From NCBI RefSeq assembly GCF_018143015.1, contig NC_054750.1, forward strand, positions 6,130,501-6,194,500: a stretch of DNA of 64,000 bases, written 5' to 3'. Position numbers and translations under genes: made by a program. A model generated the notes under the pieces. It saw only the letters and a list, made by a program, of their open reading frames with translations. It did not search any database and had not been told where the DNA came from. The DNA is from Lytechinus variegatus (lineage: Eukaryota; Echinodermata; Echinoidea; Temnopleuroida; Toxopneustidae). Shown here piece after piece: positions 1-11,280 of the stretch (positions are counted from its first letter, which is position 1; each line of letters starts with the position of its first letter).

Positions 1-1258
1 AAAAAAATTGAGAAGCAAAAAACAATTTAGGGAAGGACCACTAAATATTTTGACAAGCGAAATAAGGGTTATCAACAATTTAGGGGGAATGTCCCCCGCC
101 TCAAATGAAGGGGGAAACGACCCCCCCCCCTCCCCCGCCTATGTCTGCACCCCGATAAACTTGCCTCATCATCCCACTTTCCTGACTGAACTCGCAAGAC
201 ATCCTGCTCGTTCAATCCACTTTCATCATCATCTTGTCAAAAGATGGCGTACTTTACCAATAAATATATACATGAGATGCAACCTGTTGATTTTTGGTAC
301 AATTTCCTATTATGCGCTGACGACTTGAATTGAGAATGTTCGATACGAAAAATTGCTTTTCGATTGTTGTTTGCGTACTTTCCACCGCAGTATCAAGGAC
401 GGATCGAACGGAGTATCCTGGTTGAGACTTGGAGGTAAGCGATAAAAACACTTTTATAAACAATTTTTAACTTATTTTTAATACAAACATAAATAAAAAA
501 ATGAGATTACGATAGTGGAGAAATACTGAAACGTTTGGCGTTTTTCATTCCCTCACATTCGTGTGATGAATGAAAACGTCAAAGTCCACTATGAAACCAC
601 ATGCGTTGTGCGAGGTTAGTATTACTAACCTCGCATGTTGTGTGAGTGGGCTAGAGGGTACTAGAGGCAGAGCGTAGACTACGGCATATTCAATGTTTCA
701 CCCTTTCTCGTTCCTTTTCTTTTCTTCTTTTCATGTTAAATGATGTTTGCTTTCTTGCATAGTCGCGTCGCTTGCTTTGAGTTGGAGTATATTGCCTAAC
801 AATGACATTGGTCTGATTGGACTCGACTGGGCGTCTGGTCGGTCGGGCGCCGCTCCCGTACTCCGAATACTAAACGCGCTGCTGGAGACATGTGTGGAGT
901 TCTATTCTAGAAAGGGTTCTCTAGCCTAGGCGTCTAGCTATGACGAGATTAACTCACCTTCCTTTTCTACCTTCTGTTCCATTTAAAAGAGGTGCCTTCT
1001 CGCCGGTTTCATTATCCCTCGGAGTACCTGATCTAAAAGACATCCTTCCTTGTTTGAAAATACAACCAGAATCAATAAGACACGGCAATATTCCGATTTA
1101 TTTATCAAACATTTCTCCCTTGATTTGGACTTCTCGTCTTCGTCTTGGTTTGACGACTCTCGCATCGCCTGACTTGCTTTTATCACATGACCTGTCACAT
1201 GACGTGTTCAATTCGGTAGTGAGTGCAGTCCTCACTCGCAGACAGACAAACAGACGTC
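1..1258. other. Region upstream of MMACHC, no gene recognised
   Basis: No open frame here reads like a known protein. A C-run lies at about 121-130. There are two short inverted repeats, an imperfect one at 537-580 and a perfect one with 13-bp arms (609-621 and 623-635) around a single base. A 60-codon open stretch ending near 929 follows a plausible splice acceptor, but I do not recognise it. The MMACHC promoter should lie in the last few hundred bases; no TATA box is evident. Confidence 0.5.
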
Positions 1259-4200
1259 ATGTCAGCGGACTCTATTTCCGAAAAACTCCGAAATGTTCTG
1301 GAACCAAATGGTTTTGAGATTCACCCTTTCAAGGTAATGCTAGGTTCCCACTGCCGATCAAACCAGCCCGACCAAGCCCGATCAAGCTATTTTGGCCTGG
1401 TCGGGCTCGGTCGGCAAGGGCGATCGGGGTCGGTCTACCTTGATCGGTATCGATCTGGCTTCCTACACGACATTTTTTGGCATGCCAAAAAATATCGTGT
1501 AGGAGTCGTGAAGGCAAGCCATCGTACAGCGATCGTGTACTGATCGAGTAGAGATCGAGTTGATCGAAAATCGATCGTGTAGAGGTCTAGTTTGGTCGGG
1601 GTGGATTTTTTCCGCCGATCACTACCCGATCATCTCGATTCACACACAACTTCTACACGATTGGTTCCCGATCAACTCGATCAACAACTCAACTGCTTCA
1701 CGATCGATACATGTCTGCCCTGAACACTTACTCGACCGAACTCGCTCACTTCTCGACTGCTTTACGATCACATCCCAATCACTTCTCGACCGCACTCGAT
1801 CTTTCGGATCGCAACTCAACCAAGGAAGCCAGTGGAGGTGCCGTGGCCGAGTGGTCTAAGGCGCCTGGCTATACATGGAAAGTCCGGGGTTCGATCCCCG
1901 GCCGCGGCAAGGCATTTAATCTACAATGCTCTTTTATCCTGCTTTCAAATAAATGGAAATGCTGTATGCATTGTTGGTAACTAGGTGTGCACTTGTTTTT
2001 TTTTTTTAAAAAAGGGCAAAGACACAATTACGTGCTGATCTTATCACATTTTCTTCGTACCAGTAGGCCTATTATTGATATTAAAATTAATCAGTTCTGG
2101 AATTGGGAGTGATAACAGGTGACTACTTGCAGCTCTTCACATACTCCAACATGCCGCGTAGAACTAAACGTAAAGCTGCGACAGCTGCTGATACAGATGA
2201 TGGCGATGGATCGACATCTTCAACATCTTCAGTCACAAGGCCCCAAGAGCGTACAGCAGCACCTCAAACCGAAGACTCCCCTGCCAAACACACCCGAAGA
2301 CAAGAGCACATGAAAAGAAGTGTCAGTGCTACTGCTGCGTCATCTGATGTGACTGAAATTGATAATGTAGCTACAACCTCGGCCATCTCACCTCCTGTAG
2401 AAATCCCTCGGTTGACCAAGCAAAAAACGAACGTGCAGCAATCGGCAGCTCCTCCACCTCGGAACCAATCCCCAAGCAATAGCACAGAAAGTCAAGAGCA
2501 GGAACATCCTCGCTTCCCGCAGAAAGAGGTAGGCCTAAATACTTGTATTGATGCATTTTTTTTCTTTTTACTTTTGTATATAAAAAATATCAGTAAGAGC
2601 AATTCTATAAATTCCTTATACATTAAACGTGGACCCCTATGAAAAACAGCATCTTTTGCTGATGAGGGTGCTTCCGTCCCACAAGTGGCAAATAAATAAA
2701 TGTATAATTTCCTTGTAGTACCCGCCCCCAAGAGAGAGAGAGAGAGAATGAATGATCATTTACAGTGGTAGGCCTATAATTTATGAACATTGATTTTATT
2801 CAGACTGAATTCAAAACCCGGAAGTCCATGCGTCGAATGCTCACTCAGGATGAAGAGGACGATCTCGTGACGTGTCTGAGGGAGCACACCTTTCTGTACG
2901 ATAAGTCATCTGCCCAGTTCAAAATGAGAGAAAAAAAGAGCAGGACATGGCGGGAAAAGAAGGACGAATTGGACTTGAATCCCGGAGATCTGTCATCGAT
3001 TTGGTATCTCAACATGAGAACCCTGTTTTCCAGACTCATCAAGACATCTCGCAAGTCAGGATCTGGTGCTGCAGAGCGAACAGCAAGACAGGAATGGATT
3101 CTGAACAAATTTGAATTCATCCGGCCATACCTGGTTCAGTTGCGTCATCAGAGAGGATCCAATGTAAGATTTTTCTCTCTCTCTCTTTCTTTTTCCTTTC
3201 TTTTTTCCTTTTTCAATTTTTCGGCAAGAGGCTTTTGGAATATCACCCAGTAAACCCTTTTATCAAATAAGTACTCCAGATAACCTGAAAACATACTCTA
3301 TAAGATAAAAACAAAATGCCAAAAGACCATGGGACAATGAGATTTAGTGCTAATTACAGTGTGCTTTTCAATTATAAAAATGTTGATATTGTAGTCCAAC
3401 TCTAATGAATGTTCACATTGTGCATAATATGGATGGATATACAGATATTTCCATTTACTTTATGTCCAATATATTTGTAGTTTGCTAAAAAGAGGAAGGA
3501 GCTTGCCCCAGAGGAAACAGATGATGATGGTGATGCCGCTTCTGATTTGTCAGCACCATCAACTTCATCTGGAGGCGGTCAAAAAGCAGCTAGTGCAATC
3601 TCCTCGCTGACATCTGAGTTGGAGTCCGTGCGTGGTGCCATTACAGGTGCACGGGATGCAGCTTCTCAGAGTGGCCAGTTTTTGGTGTATCTTGATGCGC
3701 CAAGTGGATCAGCAAAGGATGAATTCGTTCATCACCCGAGTCACTAGGCAGGCTCTCGACCTTGTGGATGAGAGCCGAGGGGAGAAATTGCTGCCTACGC
3801 GTCCTCCTGCATCTACGTTCATCAACTTCTTCTTTTTCGAGCTGAACCACAGCCATTACCCTGTTTCTCTGGAGCTCTAACCACCTAGCCCACAACTGTA
3901 ACTGTTCGATTTCCATCTCTTTCAAGTTTGAGATGAACTGAACCCTGGTAAAAAAAAATTAGTACTGTACCATCAGCTGACGATAATGTTTGTGCAACCA
4001 CAGTCAATTCACCACTGATCTTGGATCTCTTTTCGAACAAGTTGATCTGCTTGGGTCTAGATTGTGTAGAGATCGGATGGACGTCCAGCTAGTCGAGTAG
4101 GGATCGCGTTGGGATCGTATGTAGATCGGAATGATCGAGAAGAGATCTAAGTAGTGGTCGACTGTACGTCGTGAAGGAGTCGTGAATGGTCGAATATGGG

Positions 4201-7200
4201 TCGTGAATGGTCAAATAGCGGTCGGGAAGAGCTCGTGTTTAGGCATGTGGTCGGGATTGGTCGGGGAAAAATGGGTGATCGGGCTTGGTTGGGTTGGTTT
4301 GATCGGCAGTGGGAACCTAGCATAACTTACGCGGCACTATCGTGATGTTGGGAACCACCGTTCACTTCATACAGCAGCGCTTTATTCAGTCACACGCACG
4401 GTTCCCCATTTCCACCTCCATTCACTTTGTACACAAGTGCGCGTACACAAATCTACGAGTGGTTCCCAAAACCACGATTTGGCCACTGTCTTAGGCTTAG
4501 TTATTTTTCGGAATTCGACACAAAAGTATCGACTAATTGTATGGTATAGGATGTTCATGATGAGCTATTGTCGATGACATGTATGATGACATACTACGCA
4601 CTTTGTTTACAACTTTCAAGCGATGTAAAATATGCCAATTTTTATATTTGAACAAATCATCTTTTACTAATTTGTGGCAAATATTCTAAAGATCCTTAAC
4701 CAAAAAGAAAATATCACAAAACTCACTAATACGAAAATCCTGTCGTGTTTTCCGAACACCTCTTGAACTCGCCGCCCGATGTAGAAGGGGTCCTAAAGCT
4801 ACGCACTTGATTTATCATGCAAAAAATAGTATTTCCTGTGCCTCAATTTTTAAAATTTGCTCAAATTATGATAGGATAATATGAAATTAAATCGAATGTA
4901 ACTCCAAAATTCCAAACAATTGTGGGTTTTCTCTGCATTTAGAGATTTACTGCAGCCCATGTAGAAAAATTGAAAAGGAATCGTTCGTCACACTGCAGTC
5001 ACAGTTCCACACACAGAGTGCGCATTTCCCATTAAAAACTGCATGCGCGATGAGTGGTGCGTAGCTTTAGGACCCACGTAGCTTAAGGACCCCCGACCAT
5101 ACATTTCATATCGGTTGGTGCCCGCAGTTGGTGTTTGGTCTGTGAAAGTTTGACTTTGGAATTTGGAAATTCACTCTGCTGCTCAAATTGATTCGTGTAT
5201 ATACTGTTGTGTAGTTCTCTCCTTGTACACCCCATTGTAAAATATTAGGGTTTTGGGAACGATCGGTGATAAACCAAAACTCCAAACTTTACAAATACAT
5301 TGCAAAATGCAAGACCACTACTTGATGATTTTGTTTGGAAAAAAAACCTTTTGACTTTGTGTGGGCTTGACTATTAAAGCCTGCCCTAAACTTAAAGACT
5401 AAAGTATTTTAATTCTTGCATGCGCATTAAAAGAAATTAGGAGAAACATTTTTAATCAATTTTTTTTAGATGTATAGTGAAAATCAAACAATTGTGACTG
5501 AGATCTATGTTATGTTATGTGTAGGCCTACACGTAGATGTAGGATGGGGGGTGGGGTGTCCGGACACGTAACAAAATGAAGCCTTCATTTTTGTCTTTGG
5601 ATTAAACAAAAACTGTGCATTGATTAGTGCTAATCATCATCAATATTTGTTCTCTACAATATTGTCTAACATTTTGTGCTAAAACATTTAAGAGATTTGA
5701 ATTGTGAACTTTTCCAATTGGCTGTTTGATATCGACTGTCCGGACACCCAACAACTGGGTATATATTTTTACTTTTTTTATACAAAATAAGAAAATGGAC
5801 AATCAGCTAATAAGTTACCCTTATAATGTAGATGGGCTGGATGCTGATTCTTCATCTTTTTTTCCATGAAAAAAATAACTTTGTTGGAGTATCCATCTTT
5901 TGTCATGTCAGGAATGGATATAGACTGGACACTCTTTTGTTTATTTTCTATACAGATCGGATGGTACAATGAGAAGGTAAAACCTGTCTTCCATCTGTCC
6001 TATCCACAGGACACTTTAGCCTTCTGCGTCCTTAGCACGCCCTCAATGTTCGACAAGGCCTTTTTACCGTTTGTTGAAAGACTAAAGAGTGAAAGTGAAA
6101 TTGAAAACAGAGACCCGATAGACTCATGTGTAGCAGAGCAACTCAAAAAAGCAAAAGAGGTACAAACAAAAGTTTGGTTTTAAGAATATTTAGTGTATTA
6201 AAAAAGCCTATTTTTGCTATGTAAAATTATAATCTCTAACATATATGTTTCGACTTCATGATTATCCTGCTTATTCAAATGAGAAAAATCTTATTCAAAT
6301 GTGAAAAAGCAGTGTCTACAGTTATGATAAAGCAATTTGTAATTATGATTATTCCATGCAATAATAATGTCATAAAAAAAAATTCTGATTCTTTACCTTA
6401 TTGTTACTTATGTTTGATACATCAGAACTATAAGTGATGATGCCGAAAGTGAATAAAATGAAACAAAATTAAATTGATTTATATTAATTAAAAAAAAAGA
6501 AGTGCATATTTTTGGCCTAATTTCATGAAAAGATTGAAGAAAATTAGATTACCTCCCTCTTGCTTCACAAGAACAAGCATTACGTTGTAATTAAACTCAA
6601 ATTTGTTTCAGCATGATGTTGAATGTGTTAAGACAATTTTTTTTTTTTTTGGTGGGGTGGTGTTCACATGTATCTTAGCACTCCTTGCTAATTCTGTTGA
6701 GAGTAAATATATGTAATTTAGCATATATCATTGATTTCTTCCTGTAAATCCCTTTAATTTTTTTTTCAATCCACCCTAGTCTCAAAGCACAGACTCCAAT
6801 TTACACTTCAACCAAACCATGTCTACATCTAGAGTGAAGACTAGACTCCATACTCATTCAAAGAGCCAGCCACATACATGTAATAAATCATAGTCTCACT
6901 ACTTCAGACTCTTCATAATGCACTACTGGTATGCAAATTGCAAAAACCAAGGGTATGTGTGTGGAGACTAATTCCACTTATATATTCATATTTCTTGTAC
7001 ATAGGCTTTACAACCAGACCATGAAGTTAACATAATCCAAGACTTTGAGGTGCATCCGGTGACTAGGAGGCCCAAGCTCTTAGTCCAGACCGTGGGCCAT
7101 GTGTCAGGAGCTGCATTCTACTACAAGAGAGATAGCATCTCCATGGACCCTTGGGATGAAAAGAAGGTCTGTTTGTCCAATTCTAACTTTGTTTCTAAGA

Positions 7201-7968
7201 AAGAGTCATTTCCAATTATGGAATGTCAGTCAGTATTGATATAATTTGAGTACAGTTAAGATTGTCAACACTTTTAGGGGGGGAGGGGATGAGCTTTTGA
7301 TTTTCAGCTTCTCTTAATTATTTTCTTTACAAAAGTATGGGAGCTCTTTTAATTTTAGGTTTTAGCTTTATAATACTATTCAGCTATTTTTACTTGGAAT
7401 TACATGAATGATATCTGATCATTCCATGCAAAAAGACCTGTCTAGCGACATAATAATTTTTTTTATAAGTATTTGCTCCACACCATCTCAAATAGAATTG
7501 CTTCCTCATATTCTGAGGCTGTAACTTAAAGGAAGTACACTGCATTGATTCTTTTAATACCATGAACCAATAGAAGTTGATTTTTGTAGATTAGACTGTA
7601 TGTTCATCATAAAACAATCATTTTCTTGACAGAAAATCTATGGAGTCAGTATTCACCCCAAGTACGGCGGATGGTTTGCCTTCCGAGGTGCCATCATCAT
7701 AAAGGACACCTTCTGCAGTGACCTTCAACAAACCGCACCTCCAAAAACACTCTCAACAGATCAAGAAATCATTGACCTTTTAGAGAAATTCAACTTTAAT
7801 TGGAAAGACAATACATTCAGGGATGTGGTGCCCGTTCAGGAGAAGTATTCGGCAGAGCAGATATGCTACTGGAACACGGCGCCGTCAAAACGTTTCACCT
7901 TGCTCGGGATCGAGGATAAGTTGAAATCCATGTCCAGCTTCCAGGACCCTCATGAAAATATCTTTTGA
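1259..7968 (+). CDS. MMACHC: MMACHC (cblC) cobalamin-processing protein, complete, 4 coding exons
   Basis: Coding exons are 1259-1333, 5956-6159, 7005-7166 and 7633-7968, all phase 0 with GT-AG borders, giving 258 aa. The family is a cytosolic chaperone that binds incoming cobalamin and, with glutathione or reductant, removes its upper ligand before handing it to the two B12 enzymes. Visible family blocks: GFEIHPF (19-25), WYNE near 28-31, LAFCVLSTPSMFD near 45-57, EVHP (108-111), HVSGAAFYY (125-133) and IHPKYGGWFAFRG (154-166). His125 aligns with human His122 and Arg165 with human Arg161, the glutathione-site arginine; human Cys149 is Ser153 here. The human Pro/Ser-rich C-terminal tail is absent, so the protein ends just after the core fold. 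The ATG at 1259 gives the expected N-terminus. Intron 1 (about 4.6 kb) is two-thirds transposon, inserted at the donor. Confidence 0.95.
1335..1337 (+). other. Left TAA target-site duplication, positions +2 to +4 of the MMACHC intron 1 donor
   Basis: Exon 1 ends with AAG at 1333 and the intron opens with GTAATG. The T, A, A at 1335-1337 are the transposon target duplication, repeated at 4323-4325. Removing the element plus one TAA gives AAG|GTAACTTACG, so the ancestral donor was cut by the insertion but its GTAA was rebuilt by the duplication. Confidence 0.85.
1835..2010 (+). mobile_element. tRNA-derived SINE, family A, copy 1
   Basis: The tRNA-like head (about 1838-1910) has A- and B-box sequences resembling a Ser/Leu-type tRNA. 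A fixed body follows, then a T-rich tail. The same head and body recur at 21220-21413. This copy lies inside the Harbinger element, so it inserted later. Confidence 0.8.
2151..3747 (+). CDS. MADF-domain protein of the Harbinger element, 3 exons
   Basis: Exons 2151-2528, 2804-3163 and 3481-3747 join in phase 0 with consensus GT-AG borders to give about 334 aa. Residues 1-126 are low-complexity, rich in Ser, Thr and basic residues, and open with a basic nuclear-signal-like MPRRTKRK. The second exon holds a MADF/Myb-SANT-like DNA-binding domain: LVTCLREHTFLYDKSS, then a conserved Trp in SRTWREKKDEL, then SSIWYLNMRTLFSRLIK. PIF/Harbinger elements typically encode such a DNA-binding partner that brings the transposase into the nucleus and onto the inverted repeats. 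At the C-terminus the next frame (about 3720-3780) reads on as FITRVTRQALDLVDESR, so a single-base frameshift has probably shortened the tail. It could also be called an intronic host gene, but the surrounding inverted repeats argue for a transposon gene. Confidence 0.7.
3750..3925 (-). pseudogene. Possible N-terminal remnant of a Harbinger transposase
   Basis: The minus strand reads MEIEQLQLWARWLELQ, then an Arg-rich stretch (DERRCRRTRRQQ). This recalls the start of Harbinger transposases, where an acidic helical stretch is followed by poly-Arg. It begins near the right inverted repeat and runs towards the MADF gene, a convergent layout that such elements can have. The catalytic part is missing, presumably deleted between this piece and the MADF 3' end. 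I cannot confirm the family by eye. Confidence 0.35.
4788..5075. mobile_element. Small inverted-repeat element (MITE) in MMACHC intron 1
   Basis: The left end reads GGGTCCTAAAGCTACGCAC and the right end is its inverse complement. There is no coding capacity. A second degenerate copy of the terminal motif follows at 5078-5094. Confidence 0.65.
5556..5750. repeat. Short inverted-repeat pair, MITE-like
   Basis: GGTGTCCGGACA near 5556 and its inverse near 5737-5750 bracket about 195 bp of AT-rich sequence without a gene. Confidence 0.35.
6248..6925 (+). repeat. Dispersed repeat, copy 1 (MMACHC intron 2); partner at 29316
   Basis: About 680 bp that aligns end to end, in the same orientation, with 29316-29974 in a UBE2U intron, with scattered substitutions and small indels. 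No terminal inverted repeats or open frame were seen. An 18-bp local duplication (CTTATTCAAATG) is present only here. Confidence 0.8.
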
Positions 7969-8058
7969 ACCTGTGATTTTGTGTACTTTTTTTATGGATG
8001 CATTTTCATTATGGGTATAGTCATTCACTTGAATATTATGTCATGAAATATCATGTGC

Positions 8059-8064
8059 AATAAA
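8059..8064 (+). terminator. MMACHC polyadenylation signal AATAAA
   Basis: A canonical AATAAA lies 91 bases after the MMACHC stop codon. It is the first good signal downstream and gives a plausible short 3' UTR. Confidence 0.6.
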
Positions 8065-9170
8065 ATGTATTCATGATGTAACAAGTGCCTTATTGCTTAT
8101 GTTTTATTTTACAAGTATCATATGAGTGACGGGAATTATTGATGGAAAGAGACATGATATACATTGCACATAAAAAAAAGGTAATCCAATTTTCGAGGCC
8201 TAATGTTCAGGTATTATTGAATAAAATATTCTAAGCTTACCAAAATACAAAAGAGCAACTCTTTAGCTATTATTGTTACATGTACTTTAGCTGTAATAAT
8301 ATGTCTGTAAAGCGCTTAGACATGTCGTTCCGATGTATTAAGTGCTATATAAAAGCCGATTATTATTTATTTCTTGTAGCTCTTACACCAATCATGACTC
8401 CACTAATTGATGTTCAAGACATCGGGTACCAAATACCAATGCCATTTTTTTCAAGTTTTGGTTAGTAACACTGAAATGAAATTTTCACTGATGCATCCAC
8501 AGAGTGACTTCATTGTCGATGGGCATGATACCCCCAATAGCCCTTTTGTAGGCGATGTGGTTGAATGCCAGTTTGAAAGGCTTCAATTCCTCAATGACGT
8601 ATCATTTTTCATTTACCTTACCCATTTACCAATATTTGGAAAAATTGACCTCTGGTCTTCCAAATTGATTTATTTAGTAACGCATAGTGTCAGTCAGTGG
8701 TACAAGAATGGTATCAATGAAAAAGATGAAGAGTTGCTCTTTCAAATCTCGGAAATCGTAATTTGGGAATATATAATGTATACCGGTATTTCATATTTGT
8801 TTTCTAATTTTGGATTACCTTTATTATGAATGATACGCACTGAACAAAGTTAACCTCTTAACTGAACCTACAAGGAATTTCTACAGATATTAGAAATTAC
8901 AATTAGAATTTAGACAGAAGTTTTTATGTCACATACATGCAGTCAGCACACTGCTGCTCTATTGAATCATGAAATGCAGGCGAGACTGTCAAAGGAGAGG
9001 AGATGGCGTTCCATTTGTTATGACATGGTTAAGCATCAGCACTGAAATGCCTACAGTATGTTTTATACGCATACATGAAATAAGTATGAAAAATTTCAGA
9101 AACCAACCATCTTACCAGTAAATCTGTTTACTATTAACAAGATGGTTCAAGAACGAGTCTCGCCTGATTT
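8065..9170. other. Intergenic, no gene; contains a SINE/LINE-type 3' tail
   Basis: At 8296-8372 the sequence AAGCGCTTAG followed by CTATATAAAAGC and ATTATTATT matches the tail shared by SINE family B and the LINE fragment at 20.6 kb. Open frames at 8280-8829 look like chance. Confidence 0.45.
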
Positions 9171-9179
9171 CAAAATCAA

Positions 9180-9680
9180 TAAAAGATGCAATATGATCTT
9201 TTGACCCCTAGATGACCTCTGGCTTTAGCATCCTAAAGAACACACATGTTCTTTGTACAGAGATCATTTGTACAGAGATCATTTGTACAGAGTATGAATT
9301 AAGAACCAATTGATGCAGATCTAAAGATATGGGAGGAATTTTAACAAAAACTTGAAAAAAGGAAGGGCATGACCTCATATCATTTGACCTTCTAATCCCT
9401 AGATGACCTTTGACCCAATCATCCTCGTTAACACACATACCCAAAGATAATTTTAATCCCATGTGATAAAAACAGATGCAAAAATAAGGAAATGAGAGCA
9501 AGCTGACCAAAAAACTTAACAGAGGATGAATATGACCTCATATCATTTGACATTTTGACCCCATTTATTATCATATGGCTACATGTGGTATTACCCAAGG
9601 ATGGTATGTACCAAGTATGAACATAATTGATGCAAAAATAAAGAAATGACAGCAAGTTGAACAAAAACTTTCGAACAGAC
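9180..9680. repeat. Degenerate tandem repeat, about three ~170-180-bp units
   Basis: Three successive segments share GACCTCATATCATTTGAC, then a TGACC-rich stretch, then TGATGCA followed by AAAAATAAGGAAATGA or a variant, in the same order. A 15-bp double of CAGAGATCATTTGTA lies near 9258-9290. Confidence 0.55.
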
Positions 9681-10303
9681 CAATAGTCTAATTGACTTAA
9701 TAGACTAACAGGAAAAATGATCACAAGGTTTCTAGTGAGAATTATGAATCAAGTCATTAACAGGTTCATAGAACACCGTATCCTGTGTCTCTGTCTACAG
9801 GAAAGAAATACCCATTTTGGAGAAACAAAACACAAAAAGTTGGTTTAATTGTTGATAACTTAATGTAAGATTGTACAGGATAAAAATAAATAAAATATTT
9901 CATATTCAGATAATTATTTCTTACATTATTCATACCAGTGAATCAAAACCAAATATCCCCCTTCCCCCCAAAAAAAAAGAAATCTCCATACATATTTTCA
10001 ATACCTAGTGAAAAATTCAGAAGTCGTTCATGCATGATAACATTCACTCAAAACAAAAATGAAACAGAACTCTAATTGCTATTTATCTTCAATGATTATC
10101 ATTGTTTTCTATTTCAAGAGAAATCATTATATAGCACAAATTATTTCAAAAAAGTGTTTGATGACCATAATTTATTATGACAAATGATAACAGAAGAGAA
10201 GGGTAGTACAATGTACTAATTATGAATTACGCTATTGTGTAACAATTAAGAATTATGGTGATGAACTTCTTTCTCTGCTGTGGTGAGTAAAGTCTAATAG
10301 TAT

Positions 10304-10613
10304 AAGGGTGGTATTCTCATATCCATAATTAAGCTAATCCCAGGTTAACTTACTATTGACCACAATTTTATAAAGTGCAATTTATCAACTCATTTGAGTA
10401 AAATCTCTAATTCTGTGGCACATAGTTGTTAAAAAATGAATTGTGTTTTAAATTGAGAAGAATACACATTAATGATATGAGTATACAAATTCATTTGGCA
10501 CAATATCTTCGCCATGAATATGAAGAACAAGATGAAACTCTGAAGATGTGGGGACTAAAATGTTATTTTAGTCTAGGGATAAACCTATGTTCAATTATCA
10601 AAATACCACCCTA
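10304..10613. mobile_element. MITE, about 310 bp
   Basis: The left end AGGGTGGTATTCTCATA and the right end TCAAAATACCACCCT are inverted repeats with further matching inside. There is no coding content. Confidence 0.6.
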
Positions 10614-10792
10614 AGGGTTGAAAATTACTTAGAATACTTGCATATACTGACTGAGATTGGCCAAACATTCTTTTTCATGATATATAGAGAGAGGGATGCC
10701 TTAATTCGTACTAGCCATGCTACTTCATATACTCATACACATTTCCATTCAGTAACTTATATTGCACAGTGTAAAGTATTTATTTCATACCA

Positions 10793-11060
10793 GGGCCCCG
10801 TCTTACAAAGAGTTACGATTGATCCATTAAATCGTAACTATGGAAAGCCATCAGGGTCATAATTTTTTTCTACAGGAAATTTGCACAATTCCTATGTAAA
10901 CAAAGGAGAACACACCAAATTTTCAAGAAATCAATGAATTAATCGATATACATTCATATCTAGAAATATTTCAAACAAACATTTTTTAGATGTTGATGTG
11001 GCTGGCTGTCCATAGTTATGGTTGATTGGATCGATCGCAACTCTTTGCAAGACAGGGCCC
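10793..11060. mobile_element. MITE, about 268 bp, long inverted repeats
   Basis: The ends (GGGCCCCGTCTTACAAAGAG and the inverse of its near copy) pair over roughly 60 bp with a few mismatches. Confidence 0.75.
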
Positions 11061-11157
11061 AGGATTTATTTTCTTTGGGTCATGAACTGGCAGCAGGAAT
11101 ATTTTGTCAGGGTTTGAAAAATAAACCCAATTAAATGAATACATGTACCAGTGCTGA

Positions 11158-11280
11158 GGCCCCATAACACAAAGCTTAGCAATGATAATTTTTCTACGAT
11201 TGATTGCATTGACTACAATGTACAATCAATCGTGATAATCAAGTGTATGATTAATCACTAAACTTTGTGTTACGGGACCC
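11158..11280. mobile_element. Short hairpin MITE
   Basis: GGCCCCATAACACAAAGC pairs with the inverse of the right end near 11280. The whole 123 bp folds on itself. Confidence 0.65.

Larger units (their letters stand above)
1338..4322 (+). mobile_element. PIF/Harbinger-type DNA transposon, 2,985 bp, inside the MMACHC intron 1 donor
   Basis: Terminal inverted repeats of 47 bp (1338-1384 and 4276-4322) start TGCTAGGTTCCCACTGCC and differ at only two positions. They are flanked by a TAA target duplication (1335-1337 and 4323-4325), as expected for PIF/Harbinger. Subterminal regions (about 1385-1830 and 4040-4275) are packed with GATCG-type motifs. The element carries a MADF-protein gene on + and what may be the start of a transposase on -. 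No transposase catalytic region fits in the remaining space, so it is probably an internally deleted, non-autonomous derivative. A tRNA-SINE is inserted near its left end. Confidence 0.88.

Noticed and set aside
1223-1543. Open frame running through MMACHC exon 1 into the transposon
   Set aside because: Only 1259-1333 aligns with the MMACHC family; the rest is intron and transposon end, and the upstream start would be GTG.
9208-9724. Minus-strand frames of about 100 codons
   Set aside because: They lie on the degenerate tandem repeat and read as low-complexity hydrophobic sequence.
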